64,000 nucleotides of DNA from positions 124,001 through 188,000 of the forward strand of contig LNFB01000288.1 in the NCBI GenBank assembly GCA_001464385.1, read 5' to 3'. How positions within the stretch are numbered: position 1 is the first letter of the stretch; each line of letters opens with the position of its first letter. Positions 39,301 to 48,623 of this stretch are shown here, piece by piece. The stretch is from Deltaproteobacteria bacterium Ga0077550. GTDB lineage: Bacteria > Myxococcota_A > Polyangia > Nannocystales > Nannocystaceae. The notes below the pieces were generated by a model that saw nothing but the letters and a program-made list of their open reading frames with translations, made no database searches and was not told the DNA's origin. Made by a program: the position numbers and the translations under genes.

Positions 39301-39727
39301 GATCGACCCCGATGCGGCGCACGAGGCCGTCGTGATCGCGCGGGCCAGCGCAGAGGATGACGGCGCCGCCGCGGTGGTCCGCTTCGCCCCCGTCGCCGAC
39401 CCACGGCCGATCCTCGCCGACCTCGCGGCGCTCTACCGCGATGCGTCGAGCGAGCCGGTGCTGCTGTTCCCCAAGGCGTCGTTCGCCTACTACGAGCGCC
39501 TCGAGGAGACCGGAGATCCCGACGCGGCGCTCGGCGCCGCGCGGAGCGTCTTCGGGAGCAATGCCGGCGGCGACGGCAAGGAGCCCGCCGTGCAGCGCAT
39601 CTTCGGCGACCACGATCCGCTCGCGCCCGGCTACTCGCTCTTCGAGCGGCCGATGGCAGGCGGCGACTTCGCCGCCCTCGCCGTCCGGGTGTTCGGACCC
39701 ATCTTCGCCCACCGGAGGTCGCGATGA
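36365..39727 (+). CDS. recC: RecC subunit of exonuclease V
   Basis: 1120 aa from a GTG giving MVLVVHRSNRADVLAHAL, the usual RecC opening. It has the layout of an inactive helicase (domains around 1-800, including VVVVLGLQDGVFPRADH and DDDRYAFLEAVVAAGERLLLGYVG) and a degenerate nuclease-like C-terminal domain. RecC recognises Chi and guides the split strands in RecBCD, the main double-strand-break processing enzyme. An upstream GTG at about 36320 is an alternative start. The stop overlaps recB by four bases (ATGA). The order recC-recB-recD is that of E. coli but without ptrA between. Confidence 0.92.
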   Translation: MVLVVHRSNRADVLAHALGDVVASAPLPPLQTERVVVHGRRMAGWLSMRLAERFGVWSGAQFPFPRRFVTQLMELALPGHTDALLLDERDSLQWLVLPQLDRRLDDPAFAELRRYCRDEPGARSGHAGRGDPSARNEATLRRFGLAAKIAGLFDRYLVHRPEMVLHWERGGSIDDWQAILWRDVVAARGGEHFAALLESAVARLRRGEVVGLPPRVSFFGIASLPPSYLQLVAALAEATDVHLFVPSPSMVWWAEIRSQRRRAAPVDLEDAPDEGHPLLASLGTLGRDFQRLLESDCAYVEPPVDLYREPAADTALGVVQGDLLHLRARGGDPLGRVGEPALPLDDADASIAVFSCHSRLREVEVLHDRLLALLAADPTLQPRDIVVYLTDVDGYAPLVEAVFERDREDATQIPFSIADRSPRACNPTIEAWLRILALVGSRMTASAVLDLLALEPVAARFGFTPDDLDTIARWVDGSGVRWGIDGAHRGTHGQPELEATTWRFGLRRLLLGHAMPGGGRTSFAGVLPFDEIEGQRTELLGRLVAACETLFGLAASLATPRSVATWQIDLEVAIAAVLAARPGGHWELDDIRQAIAKVARSAAAARFEGEVPLTVMRDAVVACLDDGATVRGSANTGVSFAALQPMRAVGSRVVVVLGLQDGVFPRADHGVDFDAMRQTPRPGDRSLRDDDRYAFLEAVVAAGERLLLGYVGQSSQDDRDLPPSVVLAEFLDVLGAAFFVPGTEAASPGARAAAVRRRLVVRQPMQPFSPRNFGADPDPRLFSYSVPYYEGARTLASNVRRERAVLFTEALPPIDPAIPVELDRFVKMLQLPQAQLLRRRLDVELKDWSRERTDREPMELDQLEQWQLGEELLRLRLDGVEDDRARELLAQAGTLPLGSMGKATFSTLAASVEPLVQSTLELRGGLPLPAREVTLDVGGMTLVGHLRHRHERGLAITHFGRLSAKHLLELWVLHLVATAIDPDAAHEAVVIARASAEDDGAAAVVRFAPVADPRPILADLAALYRDASSEPVLLFPKASFAYYERLEETGDPDAALGAARSVFGSNAGGDGKEPAVQRIFGDHDPLAPGYSLFERPMAGGDFAALAVRVFGPIFAHRRSR

Positions 39728-42700
39728 CCGCGACGCTCGATCCGCTGGCGATCGACCTCACCGGCACGACGCTCATCGAGGCGAGCGCCGGCACCGGCAA
39801 GACCCACGCGATCGCGACGCTGTTCGTGCGACTCCTGCTCGAGGGCGGGCTCGACGTCGATCGCATCCTCGTCGTCACCTTCACCGAGGCCGCAGCCGCC
39901 GAGCTGCGCGAGCGGGTCCGCGCGCGCCTCGCCGTGGCGCTCGGCGAGCTCTCGAACCCGGGCGAGGCCGACGACGATCTGCGGCGTCTGCTGACGTCGC
40001 GACGCGCCGCCGGGCACGACGACGTACCGCGACTGGTCGCCGCGATCCGCAGCTTCGACCTCGCGACGATCGCGACCATCCACGGCTTCTGCCAGGGCGT
40101 GCTGCAACGCAACGCCTTCGAGACCGGCGTCTCGCTCGACACCGAGCTCATCGTCGACGAGGCCCCGCTGCTCGACGAGGTCATCCGCGACTTCATGGCC
40201 CGCGAGCTGTACACGGCCGACCCGATGTTCGTGGCGTGGGTGCTGCAGTCGAAGCAGCCGCCCAAGCGATCGATGCGCCTGGCCCGGATCGCCGTCTCGC
40301 ACCCCGAGCTGCCGATCCACCCCGCCGACGTCACCGTCGGCGACGCGCCGGATCGCACCGCCTACCTCGCCGCGTACGGCGAGGCCCGGCGGCTGTGGCT
40401 CGCGGAGCGGGACGCCGTCGCGCACGTGCTGTCGACCAGCAAGGTCATGCACAAGTCCCACGCGCCCGACACGTGGCCGCCCCGCTTCACGGAGATGGAC
40501 AGCGCGCTGCGCGAGGCGAGCCCCGCGACGCTGGTCGAGCCGGGCAGCTTCGTCTCGTTCGCCACCAGCACCCTGTACGAGAAGACCCACAAGGCCGCGC
40601 GGCTCGCCGGCAAGACCCCGGCGCATCGGTTCTTCGACGCCTGCGAGGCCCTGCTGGTCGCGCGCGAACCGATCGCCGCCGACTTCGACGATCGGCTGGT
40701 CTCGTTCAAGCTCCGGCTGATCAAGTACGCGCGCAAGGAGGTGCCCAAGCGCAAGCGCACGGCCGGTGTGCAGTCGTTCGACGACCTGCTGCTGCAGCTC
40801 GACGCCGCGCTGCGCAGCCGGACCAAGGCCCGCCTCATCGAGCAGATCCGCAGCCGCTTCGGCGCCGCGCTGATCGACGAGTTCCAGGACACCGACCCGG
40901 TGCAGTACCGCATCTTCCGCACGCTGTTCGGCCAGCGCGGCGGCGGCACGCTGGTGCTGATCGGTGATCCCAAGCAGGCCATCTACGGTTTCCGCGGCGC
41001 CGACGTGTTCGCGTACCTCGAGGCCGCGGTCGGCAAGCGACGGGTCACGATGGGCAACAACTGGCGGTCGGATCCGCCGCTGCTCGCCGCGATCGAGCGG
41101 CTGTTCGCGATCCACCAGCCGTTCGTCCTCGACGGCATCGACTTCGTGCCGGTCGCGTCGCGCCCCGGGGCGACCGCGCGGCTGCACGCCCACGGCGCGC
41201 CCCTGCCCGCGCTCTCGATCGCGTTCCTCGACCGCGAGGGCGCCGAGACGCGCGGCCGCGGCCTGGTCGAGAAGAACTGGGCCGAGGCGACGATCCCCGC
41301 CCGCGTCGCCGCCGAGATCGCCGCGCTGCTCGCCTCCGACGCCACGCTCACCACCGACGCCGGGCCCCGACCGGTGCACGCCGGCGACATCGCCGTGCTC
41401 ACCCGCAAGAACGTGCAGGCGCTCGCCGTCCAGGCCGCGCTGCGCCCCCTGGGCATCCCGAGCGTCGTCTACGGCGACTCGACGGTGTTCGAGACCCGCG
41501 AGGCCATCGAGCTCGGCCACGTCCTCGCGGCGATCGGCGAGCCGACGTGGGTGCGCGGCGTCCGGGCGGCCTTGGCCACCGAGTTCATCGGCGTCAGCGC
41601 CCGCGATCTCGCCGCGCTCGACAGCGACGACGCCCGCTGGGAGCACTGGGTCGACGTCTTCCGCCGGCTGCACGAGATCTGGGCCACGCGCGGGTTCGTG
41701 CAGATGTTCCGCGCGCTGCTGGTCGAGACCTCGGCGCAGTCGCGGCTGCTCGGGCTCGACGACGGCGAGCGGCGGATGACGAACCTGCTCCACCTGGCCG
41801 AGCTGCTCCACGCGACGGCCAGCGAGCAGCACCTGGGGCCGATCGGGCTGCAGCGGTGGTTCGCCGAGCAGCGGCGCATGGGCACGCAGATGGTCGACGC
41901 CTTCAAGCTCCGGCTCGAGCGCGACGACCGGGCCGTGCAGCTCATCACGATCCACCGCAGCAAGGGCCTCGAGTATCCCATCGTGTACTGCCCGTTCTCG
42001 TGGGACGGCGACGACATCTGGGGCGACGAGAAGGAGGACCTGCTCTACCACGCCGCCGAGGCCGACCACCCGCTGCAGCTCGACGTCCGGCCGAGCACCA
42101 GCGCGGCCAAGGTGGCCCCGCTCGATCTGGCGCGCAACGAGCACCTCGCCGAGTCCGTGCGCCTGCTGTACGTCGCGCTGACCCGCGCGCGGCACCGCTG
42201 CGTGGTGGTGTGGACCCCTGGGTCGCGCGCGGTCGGCTCGGCCCTGGGTCGACTGCTGTGGTCACCGCGCCGCGACGAGCCCGACGCGCCGATCGAGGCG
42301 ACCAAGCGCCGGGTGCTCGAGCTCGACGACGACGCGATGATCGCCGAGCTGCGCGAGCGCGGGCGCGGGCTGTGGGCGGTCGAGCGCCTCGTGCCGGCCA
42401 TCGGCGAGCGCCGCGGCCCTGCGGCGACCACGACCGGCGCGCCGCTGTCGGTCCGCCGCCCGCGCGCCGCGATCGATCGCCTGTTCCGGACCTCGAGCTT
42501 CTCGAACCTGGCGTCGGCGCAGTCCCTCGCGGGTCCGCTGTTCGTCGACTTCGCCGACGCGCGCGCCCACGACGAGGCCCTCGCGGCGCTGCCGGGCACC
42601 ACCGCCTCGGCCGCCGACGACGCGCTGCAGCCGTGGCCCGAGCCGCGCCCCGAGGGCGAGCCGACCGTCACGCTCGCCGAGTTCCCCCGCGGGGTCCAGG

Positions 42701-43446
42701 CGGGCAACTTCTTCCACGACCTCATCGAGCACCTCGACTTCGCCGCCGACCCGGCGACGATCCGCGCGCAGGCCGAGGCCGCGCTGCGCACCCACGCGCT
42801 CGGGCCCGAGCAGTGGATCGGCGTCGTGGAGCAGGCGCTGCACGAGATCCTGGACGCGCCGCTGCTGCCCGACGCCCCGCTGTGCCTGCGGAGGATCGAT
42901 CGGGCCTCGCGCCTCGACGAGCTCGAGTTCCTGATCCCGGTCGCCGACGCCGACACGTCGCTGGGCCGACGGGCGCTCGCGCAGGTGTTCCGCGACCACC
43001 CCGCGGGCCTCCCCGACGACTACGCCGATCGGGTCGCGAGCCTCGGGTTCGCGCCGCTGCGGGGCTTCTTGAAGGGCTTCGTCGACATGGTCTTCGTCCA
43101 CGAGGGCAAGTGGTGGGTCGTCGACTACAAGACCAACCACCTCGGCGCGACGCCGGCGGACTACGGCCACGCCAACCTGGCGCGGGCGATGGCCGAGGAT
43201 CACTACGTGCTGCAGTACCACCTGTACACCGTCGCGCTGGTGCGGATGCTGGCGATGCGGCTGCCCGGCTTCGACTACGATCGGGACTTCGGCGGGGCGC
43301 TGTACCTGTTCCTGCGCGGGATGGCCCCGGGCAACGGCGACGTCGGCGTCTGGCGCGAGCGGCCGCCACGCGGGCGCATCGAGGCGCTTTCGCGGCTGCT
43401 CGAGCACGGCGCCTCCGCCGACGGTGGCCGGAAGGGGAGCCCATGA
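39724..43446 (+). CDS. recB: RecB helicase-nuclease subunit of exonuclease V
   Basis: 1240 aa. An SF1A helicase: Walker A SAGTGKTH (Lys26), VTFTEAAAAELRERVR (Ia), IDEFQDTDPVQYRIF (Walker B), IGDPKQAIYGFRGAD (III), VQLITIHRSKGLEYPIVYCP (V) and LLYVALTRARHR (VI). The C-terminal RecB nuclease has NFFHDLIEH, GFVDMVF with D1121 and VVDYKTNH with D1134 and K1136, so it should be active. GGAGG lies 5 nt before the ATG. The gene overlaps recC and recD by four bases at each end, so the three subunits are translationally coupled. Confidence 0.97.
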   Translation: MTATLDPLAIDLTGTTLIEASAGTGKTHAIATLFVRLLLEGGLDVDRILVVTFTEAAAAELRERVRARLAVALGELSNPGEADDDLRRLLTSRRAAGHDDVPRLVAAIRSFDLATIATIHGFCQGVLQRNAFETGVSLDTELIVDEAPLLDEVIRDFMARELYTADPMFVAWVLQSKQPPKRSMRLARIAVSHPELPIHPADVTVGDAPDRTAYLAAYGEARRLWLAERDAVAHVLSTSKVMHKSHAPDTWPPRFTEMDSALREASPATLVEPGSFVSFATSTLYEKTHKAARLAGKTPAHRFFDACEALLVAREPIAADFDDRLVSFKLRLIKYARKEVPKRKRTAGVQSFDDLLLQLDAALRSRTKARLIEQIRSRFGAALIDEFQDTDPVQYRIFRTLFGQRGGGTLVLIGDPKQAIYGFRGADVFAYLEAAVGKRRVTMGNNWRSDPPLLAAIERLFAIHQPFVLDGIDFVPVASRPGATARLHAHGAPLPALSIAFLDREGAETRGRGLVEKNWAEATIPARVAAEIAALLASDATLTTDAGPRPVHAGDIAVLTRKNVQALAVQAALRPLGIPSVVYGDSTVFETREAIELGHVLAAIGEPTWVRGVRAALATEFIGVSARDLAALDSDDARWEHWVDVFRRLHEIWATRGFVQMFRALLVETSAQSRLLGLDDGERRMTNLLHLAELLHATASEQHLGPIGLQRWFAEQRRMGTQMVDAFKLRLERDDRAVQLITIHRSKGLEYPIVYCPFSWDGDDIWGDEKEDLLYHAAEADHPLQLDVRPSTSAAKVAPLDLARNEHLAESVRLLYVALTRARHRCVVVWTPGSRAVGSALGRLLWSPRRDEPDAPIEATKRRVLELDDDAMIAELRERGRGLWAVERLVPAIGERRGPAATTTGAPLSVRRPRAAIDRLFRTSSFSNLASAQSLAGPLFVDFADARAHDEALAALPGTTASAADDALQPWPEPRPEGEPTVTLAEFPRGVQAGNFFHDLIEHLDFAADPATIRAQAEAALRTHALGPEQWIGVVEQALHEILDAPLLPDAPLCLRRIDRASRLDELEFLIPVADADTSLGRRALAQVFRDHPAGLPDDYADRVASLGFAPLRGFLKGFVDMVFVHEGKWWVVDYKTNHLGATPADYGHANLARAMAEDHYVLQYHLYTVALVRMLAMRLPGFDYDRDFGGALYLFLRGMAPGNGDVGVWRERPPRGRIEALSRLLEHGASADGGRKGSP

Positions 43447-45338
43447 GCGCCGCGTCGCCACCGCCCGCGACGACACCCAGCACGCTCGCGCGCCTGGCCG
43501 AGGCCGGCGTGCTCGCGCCGCTCGACGTCCACTTCGCGCGGATGCTCGGCCAGCTCGCCCCGGGCACGCACGCCGACGTGCTGCTCGGCGCGGCCTGGGC
43601 CTCGCGGGCGATCGCCTTCGGCCACGTCTGCGCCGATCTGCGCCGCATCGTCGAGCGCACGATCACCGACGCCGAGGGGCACGAGCTGCGCGACCTCGCG
43701 ATCCCGTCGATGTTCGGCTGGGTGATGGCGCTGTCGGGCGCGAGCACGCTGGTCGGCGACGGCGACCGACCGACGCCGCTGGTGTTCGACGGCGACGCGC
43801 GGCTGTACCTGTACCGCTACCACCGCTACGAGCGGATGCTCGCCGCGGCGCTGGCGAGCCGCGCCGGGACCACACACCCCATCGACACCGCCGTCGCCCG
43901 CACGACGCTCGATCGGCTGTTCGCCGCCGAGGGCGGCCTGCAGCTCGACGATCGCCAGCGCGAGGCCGCCGCGGTCGCGGCGATGCGCGGGCTCACCGTG
44001 TTGAGCGGCGGACCCGGCACCGGCAAGACGACGACCGTGGTCCGGATGCTCGCGCTGCTGCAATCGCTGCAGCTCGCGCGCGGTCTGCCGCCGCTGCGCG
44101 TCGCCCTGGCCGCGCCGACCGGCAAGGCCGCCGCGCGCCTGGTCGAGAGCATCGGCAAGCAGGTCGACGCGCTGGACTGCGACGATGCAGTCAAGCGGGC
44201 GATCCCCCGCGCGGCATCGACGATCCACCGGCTCCTCGGCTTCCGCGGCGGATCGACGACGCGGTTCCTCCACGACGCCGAGCTCCCGCTGTCGGTCGAC
44301 GTGGTCGTGGTCGACGAGGCCTCGATGGTCGACCTGGCGCTGATGGCCAAGCTCGTCGACGCGGTGCCCCAGCACGCGCGTCTGGTGCTCGTCGGCGACA
44401 AGCACCAGCTCGCCAGCGTCGAGGCCGGGGCGATCCTCGGCGACATCTGCGACGCGGGCACCCGCGAGCACGTCGGTCGCTCGGCGAGCTTCGCCGCGCA
44501 GCTGGGCGCCGTCACGGGCGGCGGTGCCCCGAGCTCCGGCGACGCCGGCCCTCCGGTCCGCGACTGCCTCGTCGACCTCGTGCAGAACCACCGCTTCGGG
44601 CCCGACAGCGGGATCGGGCGGCTCGCCGACGCGATCAAGCACGGCCGCAGCGACGAGGCGATGTCGCGGCTGCAGGGCGCCATCGGGGCGCGTCGCGGCG
44701 AGCTCACGATGGTGCCGATGACCGAGGCCGACGCGCTGCCGCAGGTGCTGCGGACCTCGATCCTCGAGGGCTACCGCGGCTACCTCGAGACCGACGATCC
44801 GCTGCTGCGCCTGGCGCGGCTGCTGCAGTTCCGCCTGCTGTCGCCGCACCGCCGCGGGCCCTTCGGCGTCGAGCGGCTCAACCAGATCGTCGAGCAGACG
44901 CTCGCGCACGACGGCCGGATCCAGCCGGGCACTGCGTGGTACGACGGCCGCCCCATCCTCGTCACGAGCAACGACTACCAGCTCGGGCTGTTCAACGGCG
45001 ACGTGGGCGTCGTCGGCCGCGACGGCGAGGGCCGCCTGCGCGCCTACTTCGCCGGGGCCGACGGCGCGCTGCGGGGGTTCGCGCCGTCGCGATTGCCCGC
45101 GGTCGAGACCGTGTTCGCGATGACGGTGCACAAGAGTCAGGGGTCGGAATTCGATCGCGTGGGGCTGCTCGTGCCGCGCCAGATCTCGTCGCTGCTCACG
45201 CGGGAGTTGCTGTACACCGCGATCACGCGGGCGCGGGCGCACGTGACGTTGTTCGGCGCCGCGAAGGTGGTCGCCGACGCGATCGGCAAGCGCATCGAGC
45301 GCGCGTCGGGCCTGCGCGACGCGTTGTGGGAACCCTGA
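43443..45338 (+). CDS. recD: RecD helicase subunit of exonuclease V
   Basis: 631 aa, the normal length for the RecBCD-type RecD. An N-terminal helical domain (1-160) is followed by an SF1B helicase: GGPGTGKTTT (189-198), APTGKAAARL, STIHRLLGF, VVVDEASMVDLAL (Walker B), LVGDKHQLASVEAG and, near the end, TVHKSQGSEFD and LLYTAITRAR. It moves 5' to 3' and, with RecB, unwinds broken ends. GGGGAG precedes the start. It is the last gene of the coupled recCBD group. Confidence 0.97.
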   Translation: MSAASPPPATTPSTLARLAEAGVLAPLDVHFARMLGQLAPGTHADVLLGAAWASRAIAFGHVCADLRRIVERTITDAEGHELRDLAIPSMFGWVMALSGASTLVGDGDRPTPLVFDGDARLYLYRYHRYERMLAAALASRAGTTHPIDTAVARTTLDRLFAAEGGLQLDDRQREAAAVAAMRGLTVLSGGPGTGKTTTVVRMLALLQSLQLARGLPPLRVALAAPTGKAAARLVESIGKQVDALDCDDAVKRAIPRAASTIHRLLGFRGGSTTRFLHDAELPLSVDVVVVDEASMVDLALMAKLVDAVPQHARLVLVGDKHQLASVEAGAILGDICDAGTREHVGRSASFAAQLGAVTGGGAPSSGDAGPPVRDCLVDLVQNHRFGPDSGIGRLADAIKHGRSDEAMSRLQGAIGARRGELTMVPMTEADALPQVLRTSILEGYRGYLETDDPLLRLARLLQFRLLSPHRRGPFGVERLNQIVEQTLAHDGRIQPGTAWYDGRPILVTSNDYQLGLFNGDVGVVGRDGEGRLRAYFAGADGALRGFAPSRLPAVETVFAMTVHKSQGSEFDRVGLLVPRQISSLLTRELLYTAITRARAHVTLFGAAKVVADAIGKRIERASGLRDALWEP

Positions 45339-45386
45339 CCCGCGGATCGCCGGATCGGGGCGAATCGCGGTCGCCTGCCGCAGGGA

Positions 45387-47156
45387 ATGCGGCGATACTC
45401 GGGCGGATCGACCGCCTTGTCGCTCGCCGCTCCATTCGCCCTCGCGCTCGCGCTGCTCGCCCCCGCGCCCACGCCGGTGGGGGTCGAGGCGCCGTCGCAG
45501 TCGTCGGTACCGACGTCGGCACCGACGTCGCCGTCGCGACCGCCGTCGCAGGCGGTCCCCCCAGCGCCGCCGCCGGGCGCCGCCGTCGGGGCCGCACCGG
45601 ACGAGGTCCCCCCACCAGCCCCGCCCGCACCCGACGCGCCGCCTTCGGGGCTCGCGGATACCACCCCGTCACCCCAGGGCGCGGGCCCGATCGACGCGGC
45701 GGCCACCGACGCGAGCCCCACCGACGCGAGCACCAGCGAGTCGGCGGCGACCGACGCGAGCCCCACCGACGCGAGCCCCACCGACGCCGGCCCCTCGGCG
45801 ACGACGGAGCCGCTGTCGAGCGCCGAGCCGCCCTCGCCCGAGCTGACCGAGCCGGACGCCACCGCGCCGCCGATCCTCGCGCCCGTCCCCGAGGCGAAGC
45901 CCGTCGCGAGCGAAGACCGGCCGTGGTTCGCGGTGAAGGTCTTCATCGGCCTGGTCGGCCTGCTCGCGCTCGCCTACCTCGGCGGGCATCCGCTGGTACT
46001 CCGGCTCGAGCGAAAGATCGGGGTCTCGCGCGTGGTCGCGGCCGGCTTCCCGTTCCTCGGCCTGGGCCTGCTCGCCCACCGCAACGACATCCTCACCGAC
46101 GACGTGCTGGGCCACATGCGCCCGATCCTGCACCTCGCGCTGGGCTGGATCGGCCTGGTCATCGGCATGCGGATCGAGCTGGGCAAGCTGAGCGCGCTGC
46201 CCCGCGGCACGGTGTCGATCATCGGCATCAGCACCGGACTGCCATTGGGCATGATCGTCGCCGGCTGCGGCGCGGTGCTGATCGGCGGGCGGATCCTCGC
46301 CGGAGAGGCGTGGCTCGATCCGCTCATCGTCCGCGATGCGCTGGTCCTCGGCGCGGCCGGGGCGATCGCGGCGGACACCGAGACCCTGCGCTACGGCGCG
46401 CGACGGGCCAGCTCCGAGGCGCGGCGCACCCTCGTGCAGCTCGCCACCCTCGACGAGCTCGCCGCGCTGGTCGGCCTGGCCTTCCTCAACGCGTACTTCC
46501 GGCCGACCGGGATCGCGGTGACCTGGCAGCTGCCCAGCACCGCGTGGCTGTTCGTCACCTTCGGCCTCGCGCTCGTGGTCGGCGTGGTGGTCTACGCGAT
46601 CGTCCGGTTGCCCGCGACCCGCACCGAGTCGGTCGCGCTGCTCCTGGGATCGGTCGCGTTCGCGGCCGGCACCGCGAGCACGCTCCACCTGTCGCCGCTG
46701 GTGGTGTGCTTCGTCGTCGGCATGCTCCTCGCGAACTTCCCCGGCGACTACAAGTCGCGCCTGACCGACAACCTCGCCCGGCTCGAGATGCCGATCTACC
46801 TCGTGTTCCTCATCGTCGCCGGGGCGATGTGGCGGCCGAACCTCCTCGGGTGGACGGCGATGCTCGTGCTGCTGGCGGCGCGCTTCGTCGGCCGCTGGGT
46901 CGGAGGGCGCATCGTGTGGCGCAACATCGACGGACACCTGCCCGCCGACGCTCGCCGATCCCTGGTGTTCGCGCCCATGGGCGCGCTGCCCATCGCGGTC
47001 GCGGTCAACGCGGCGCTGCTGTACCCCGACGGCGAGCTGTCGACGATTCTGACCGCGACCATCGGCGGTGCGATCCTCTGCGAGCTCGCCTTGGCCCTGG
47101 TCTGGCGCCGCGAGGAGCTCCCCGCGGCGCCCACCGGTGACGGGGTGCCGCGGTGA
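45387..47156 (+). CDS. Cation/proton antiporter-like membrane protein with Pro/Ala/Thr-rich extracytoplasmic N-terminus
   Basis: 589 aa. A signal-like first segment (about 8-27) is followed by about 140 residues of Pro/Ala/Ser/Thr/Asp, including TDASP repeats. Some ten to twelve membrane segments then span about 180-570. Conserved-looking helices include ILHLALGWIGLVIGMRIELGKL, LGAAGAIAADTE, and VCFVVGMLLANFP, resembling the CPA2 antiporter fold. It overlaps the next gene, a Kef-type antiporter, by four bases (GTGA), suggesting they form one transporter or heterodimer. Ion specificity cannot be told. Confidence 0.75.
   Translation: MRRYSGGSTALSLAAPFALALALLAPAPTPVGVEAPSQSSVPTSAPTSPSRPPSQAVPPAPPPGAAVGAAPDEVPPPAPPAPDAPPSGLADTTPSPQGAGPIDAAATDASPTDASTSESAATDASPTDASPTDAGPSATTEPLSSAEPPSPELTEPDATAPPILAPVPEAKPVASEDRPWFAVKVFIGLVGLLALAYLGGHPLVLRLERKIGVSRVVAAGFPFLGLGLLAHRNDILTDDVLGHMRPILHLALGWIGLVIGMRIELGKLSALPRGTVSIIGISTGLPLGMIVAGCGAVLIGGRILAGEAWLDPLIVRDALVLGAAGAIAADTETLRYGARRASSEARRTLVQLATLDELAALVGLAFLNAYFRPTGIAVTWQLPSTAWLFVTFGLALVVGVVVYAIVRLPATRTESVALLLGSVAFAAGTASTLHLSPLVVCFVVGMLLANFPGDYKSRLTDNLARLEMPIYLVFLIVAGAMWRPNLLGWTAMLVLLAARFVGRWVGGRIVWRNIDGHLPADARRSLVFAPMGALPIAVAVNAALLYPDGELSTILTATIGGAILCELALALVWRREELPAAPTGDGVPR
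45705..45794 (+). repeat. 15-bp repeats encoding TDASP
   Basis: Units of ACCGACGCGAGCCCC at 45705, 45720 (one change), 45750, 45765 and 45780 (diverged), with one unrelated 15-base unit at 45735. They encode Thr-Asp-Ala-Ser-Pro in the N-terminal linker of the antiporter-like protein. Length is a multiple of three, so expansion would stay in frame. Confidence 0.85.
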
Positions 47157-48565
47157 GGATCCTGGTCCTACTGGCGGTCGTCGGTCTCATGACCGCGGCG
47201 CGGAGCTTCGAGGTCGCGGGCGACACCATCGGCTCGAGCACCGCGCTCACCGTAGGCTTCCTGCTGATCGTCGCCTACCTCACCGGCTGGATCGCCAAGC
47301 AGCTCGGCATGCCCAAGCTCACCGGCTACCTCATCGCCGGACTGCTCGCGGGCGACTCCCTGCTCGCGCTCATCCCCGCCGGGTCGGCGGGTGACCTCAA
47401 GATCTTCACGGGCGTCGCGGTGTCGCTCATCGCGTTGACCGCCGGCACCGAGCTCGAGGTCAAGACCATGCGTCCGCTGATGCGCACGGTGGCGTGGCTC
47501 ACCGGCATCGCGGGCGTGGGGACGGTCGTCGTGCTGACGCTGGCGGTGTGGTTGCTCCGCGGGCAGCTGCCGTTCATGGCCGACCTGAGCCCGATGGGCG
47601 TGATCGCCATGTCGGCGGTCCTCGGCGTGGTCATGTCGGCCAACTCGCCCGCGGTCGTCGTCGCCCTGCGCACCGAGATGAACGCCGACGGACCGCTGTG
47701 CCGCACGGTGCTCGGCGTCGTCGTCATGGGCGACCTCCTGGTCATCATCCTCTTCGGCGCGGTCGGTGCCGCCGCGGCGCCGTTCCTCGGCAGCGAGTCC
47801 GACCAGGGCGCGCTGGTCCACCTGGTGTGGCACATCGGCGGATCCCTGGTCGTGGGCTCGTTCGTCGCCGGGCTGCTCTACGTGTTCCTGCGCTTCGTCG
47901 GCCAGAGCACCGCGCTCTTCGTCGTCGCGCTGTCGTTCGTGGTCGCGGAGGTCGGCGCGCGCATCGGTCTCGATCCGCTGCTCGTCGCCCTGTCGGCGGG
48001 CATCCTCGTGCGCAACGCGACCCACTTCGGCGACGCGCTGCACGAGGCGATCGAGGGCTCGTCGCTGCCGGTGTACCTGGTGTTCTTCGCCGCCGCTGGC
48101 GCGTCGATCCACCTCGACGTGCTCGCCGCGGTGGGCATCCCGGCCCTGCTCTTCGCCGGCGTCCGGGCGGTCTCGTACCTCGGCACCGCGCGGCTCGCCG
48201 CGACCATCGCCGGCGCCGAGCCGGTCGTGCGCCGCCTCGTCGGCTTCGGTCTGCTCCCCCAGGCCGGCCTCGCCCTCGCGCTGGGCCTGTTGATGGTGAA
48301 GACGTTCCCGGCGGTCGGGCAGGCCGCCGGCACGCTCGTGCTCGGCGTCGTCGCGCTGAACGAGATGATCATGCCGATCGTGTATCGCCTCGCGCTGCTG
48401 CGCTCGGGCGAGGTCGGCCGCGCCGCGAACCACAGCTCGGTGTTCCCCGCGGTGTCCCCGGACTCCTCGGCCGGCAACGCGATCGTGGCCCCGTGGGAGG
48501 ACAGCCCCCATGGGCTGCCGCTCGACACGGCATCCGTGCCACTCACCGACGCCCCGACGCAGTGA
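47153..48565 (+). CDS. Kef-type (CPA2) cation:proton antiporter
   Basis: 470 aa from a GTG overlapping the previous stop. About twelve membrane helices. TGWIAKQLGMPKLTGYLIAG at about residues 43-62 is the classical CPA2 second helix region, followed by LIALTAGTELEVKTMR, ANSPAVVVALRTE and VVMGDLLVIILFG, the region carrying the conserved acidic residue. VYLVFFAAAGASIHLD in the second half is also typical. It lacks a TrkA-type regulatory domain. Probably exchanges K+ or Na+ for H+ across the inner membrane together with the overlapping upstream gene product. Confidence 0.9.
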   Translation: MRILVLLAVVGLMTAARSFEVAGDTIGSSTALTVGFLLIVAYLTGWIAKQLGMPKLTGYLIAGLLAGDSLLALIPAGSAGDLKIFTGVAVSLIALTAGTELEVKTMRPLMRTVAWLTGIAGVGTVVVLTLAVWLLRGQLPFMADLSPMGVIAMSAVLGVVMSANSPAVVVALRTEMNADGPLCRTVLGVVVMGDLLVIILFGAVGAAAAPFLGSESDQGALVHLVWHIGGSLVVGSFVAGLLYVFLRFVGQSTALFVVALSFVVAEVGARIGLDPLLVALSAGILVRNATHFGDALHEAIEGSSLPVYLVFFAAAGASIHLDVLAAVGIPALLFAGVRAVSYLGTARLAATIAGAEPVVRRLVGFGLLPQAGLALALGLLMVKTFPAVGQAAGTLVLGVVALNEMIMPIVYRLALLRSGEVGRAANHSSVFPAVSPDSSAGNAIVAPWEDSPHGLPLDTASVPLTDAPTQ

Positions 48566-48623
48566 GCGGCAGCCTCTGGCCGATGCCGCCGCGACGGGAG
48601 CGACCGAGGAGGTGAAGACCGCC

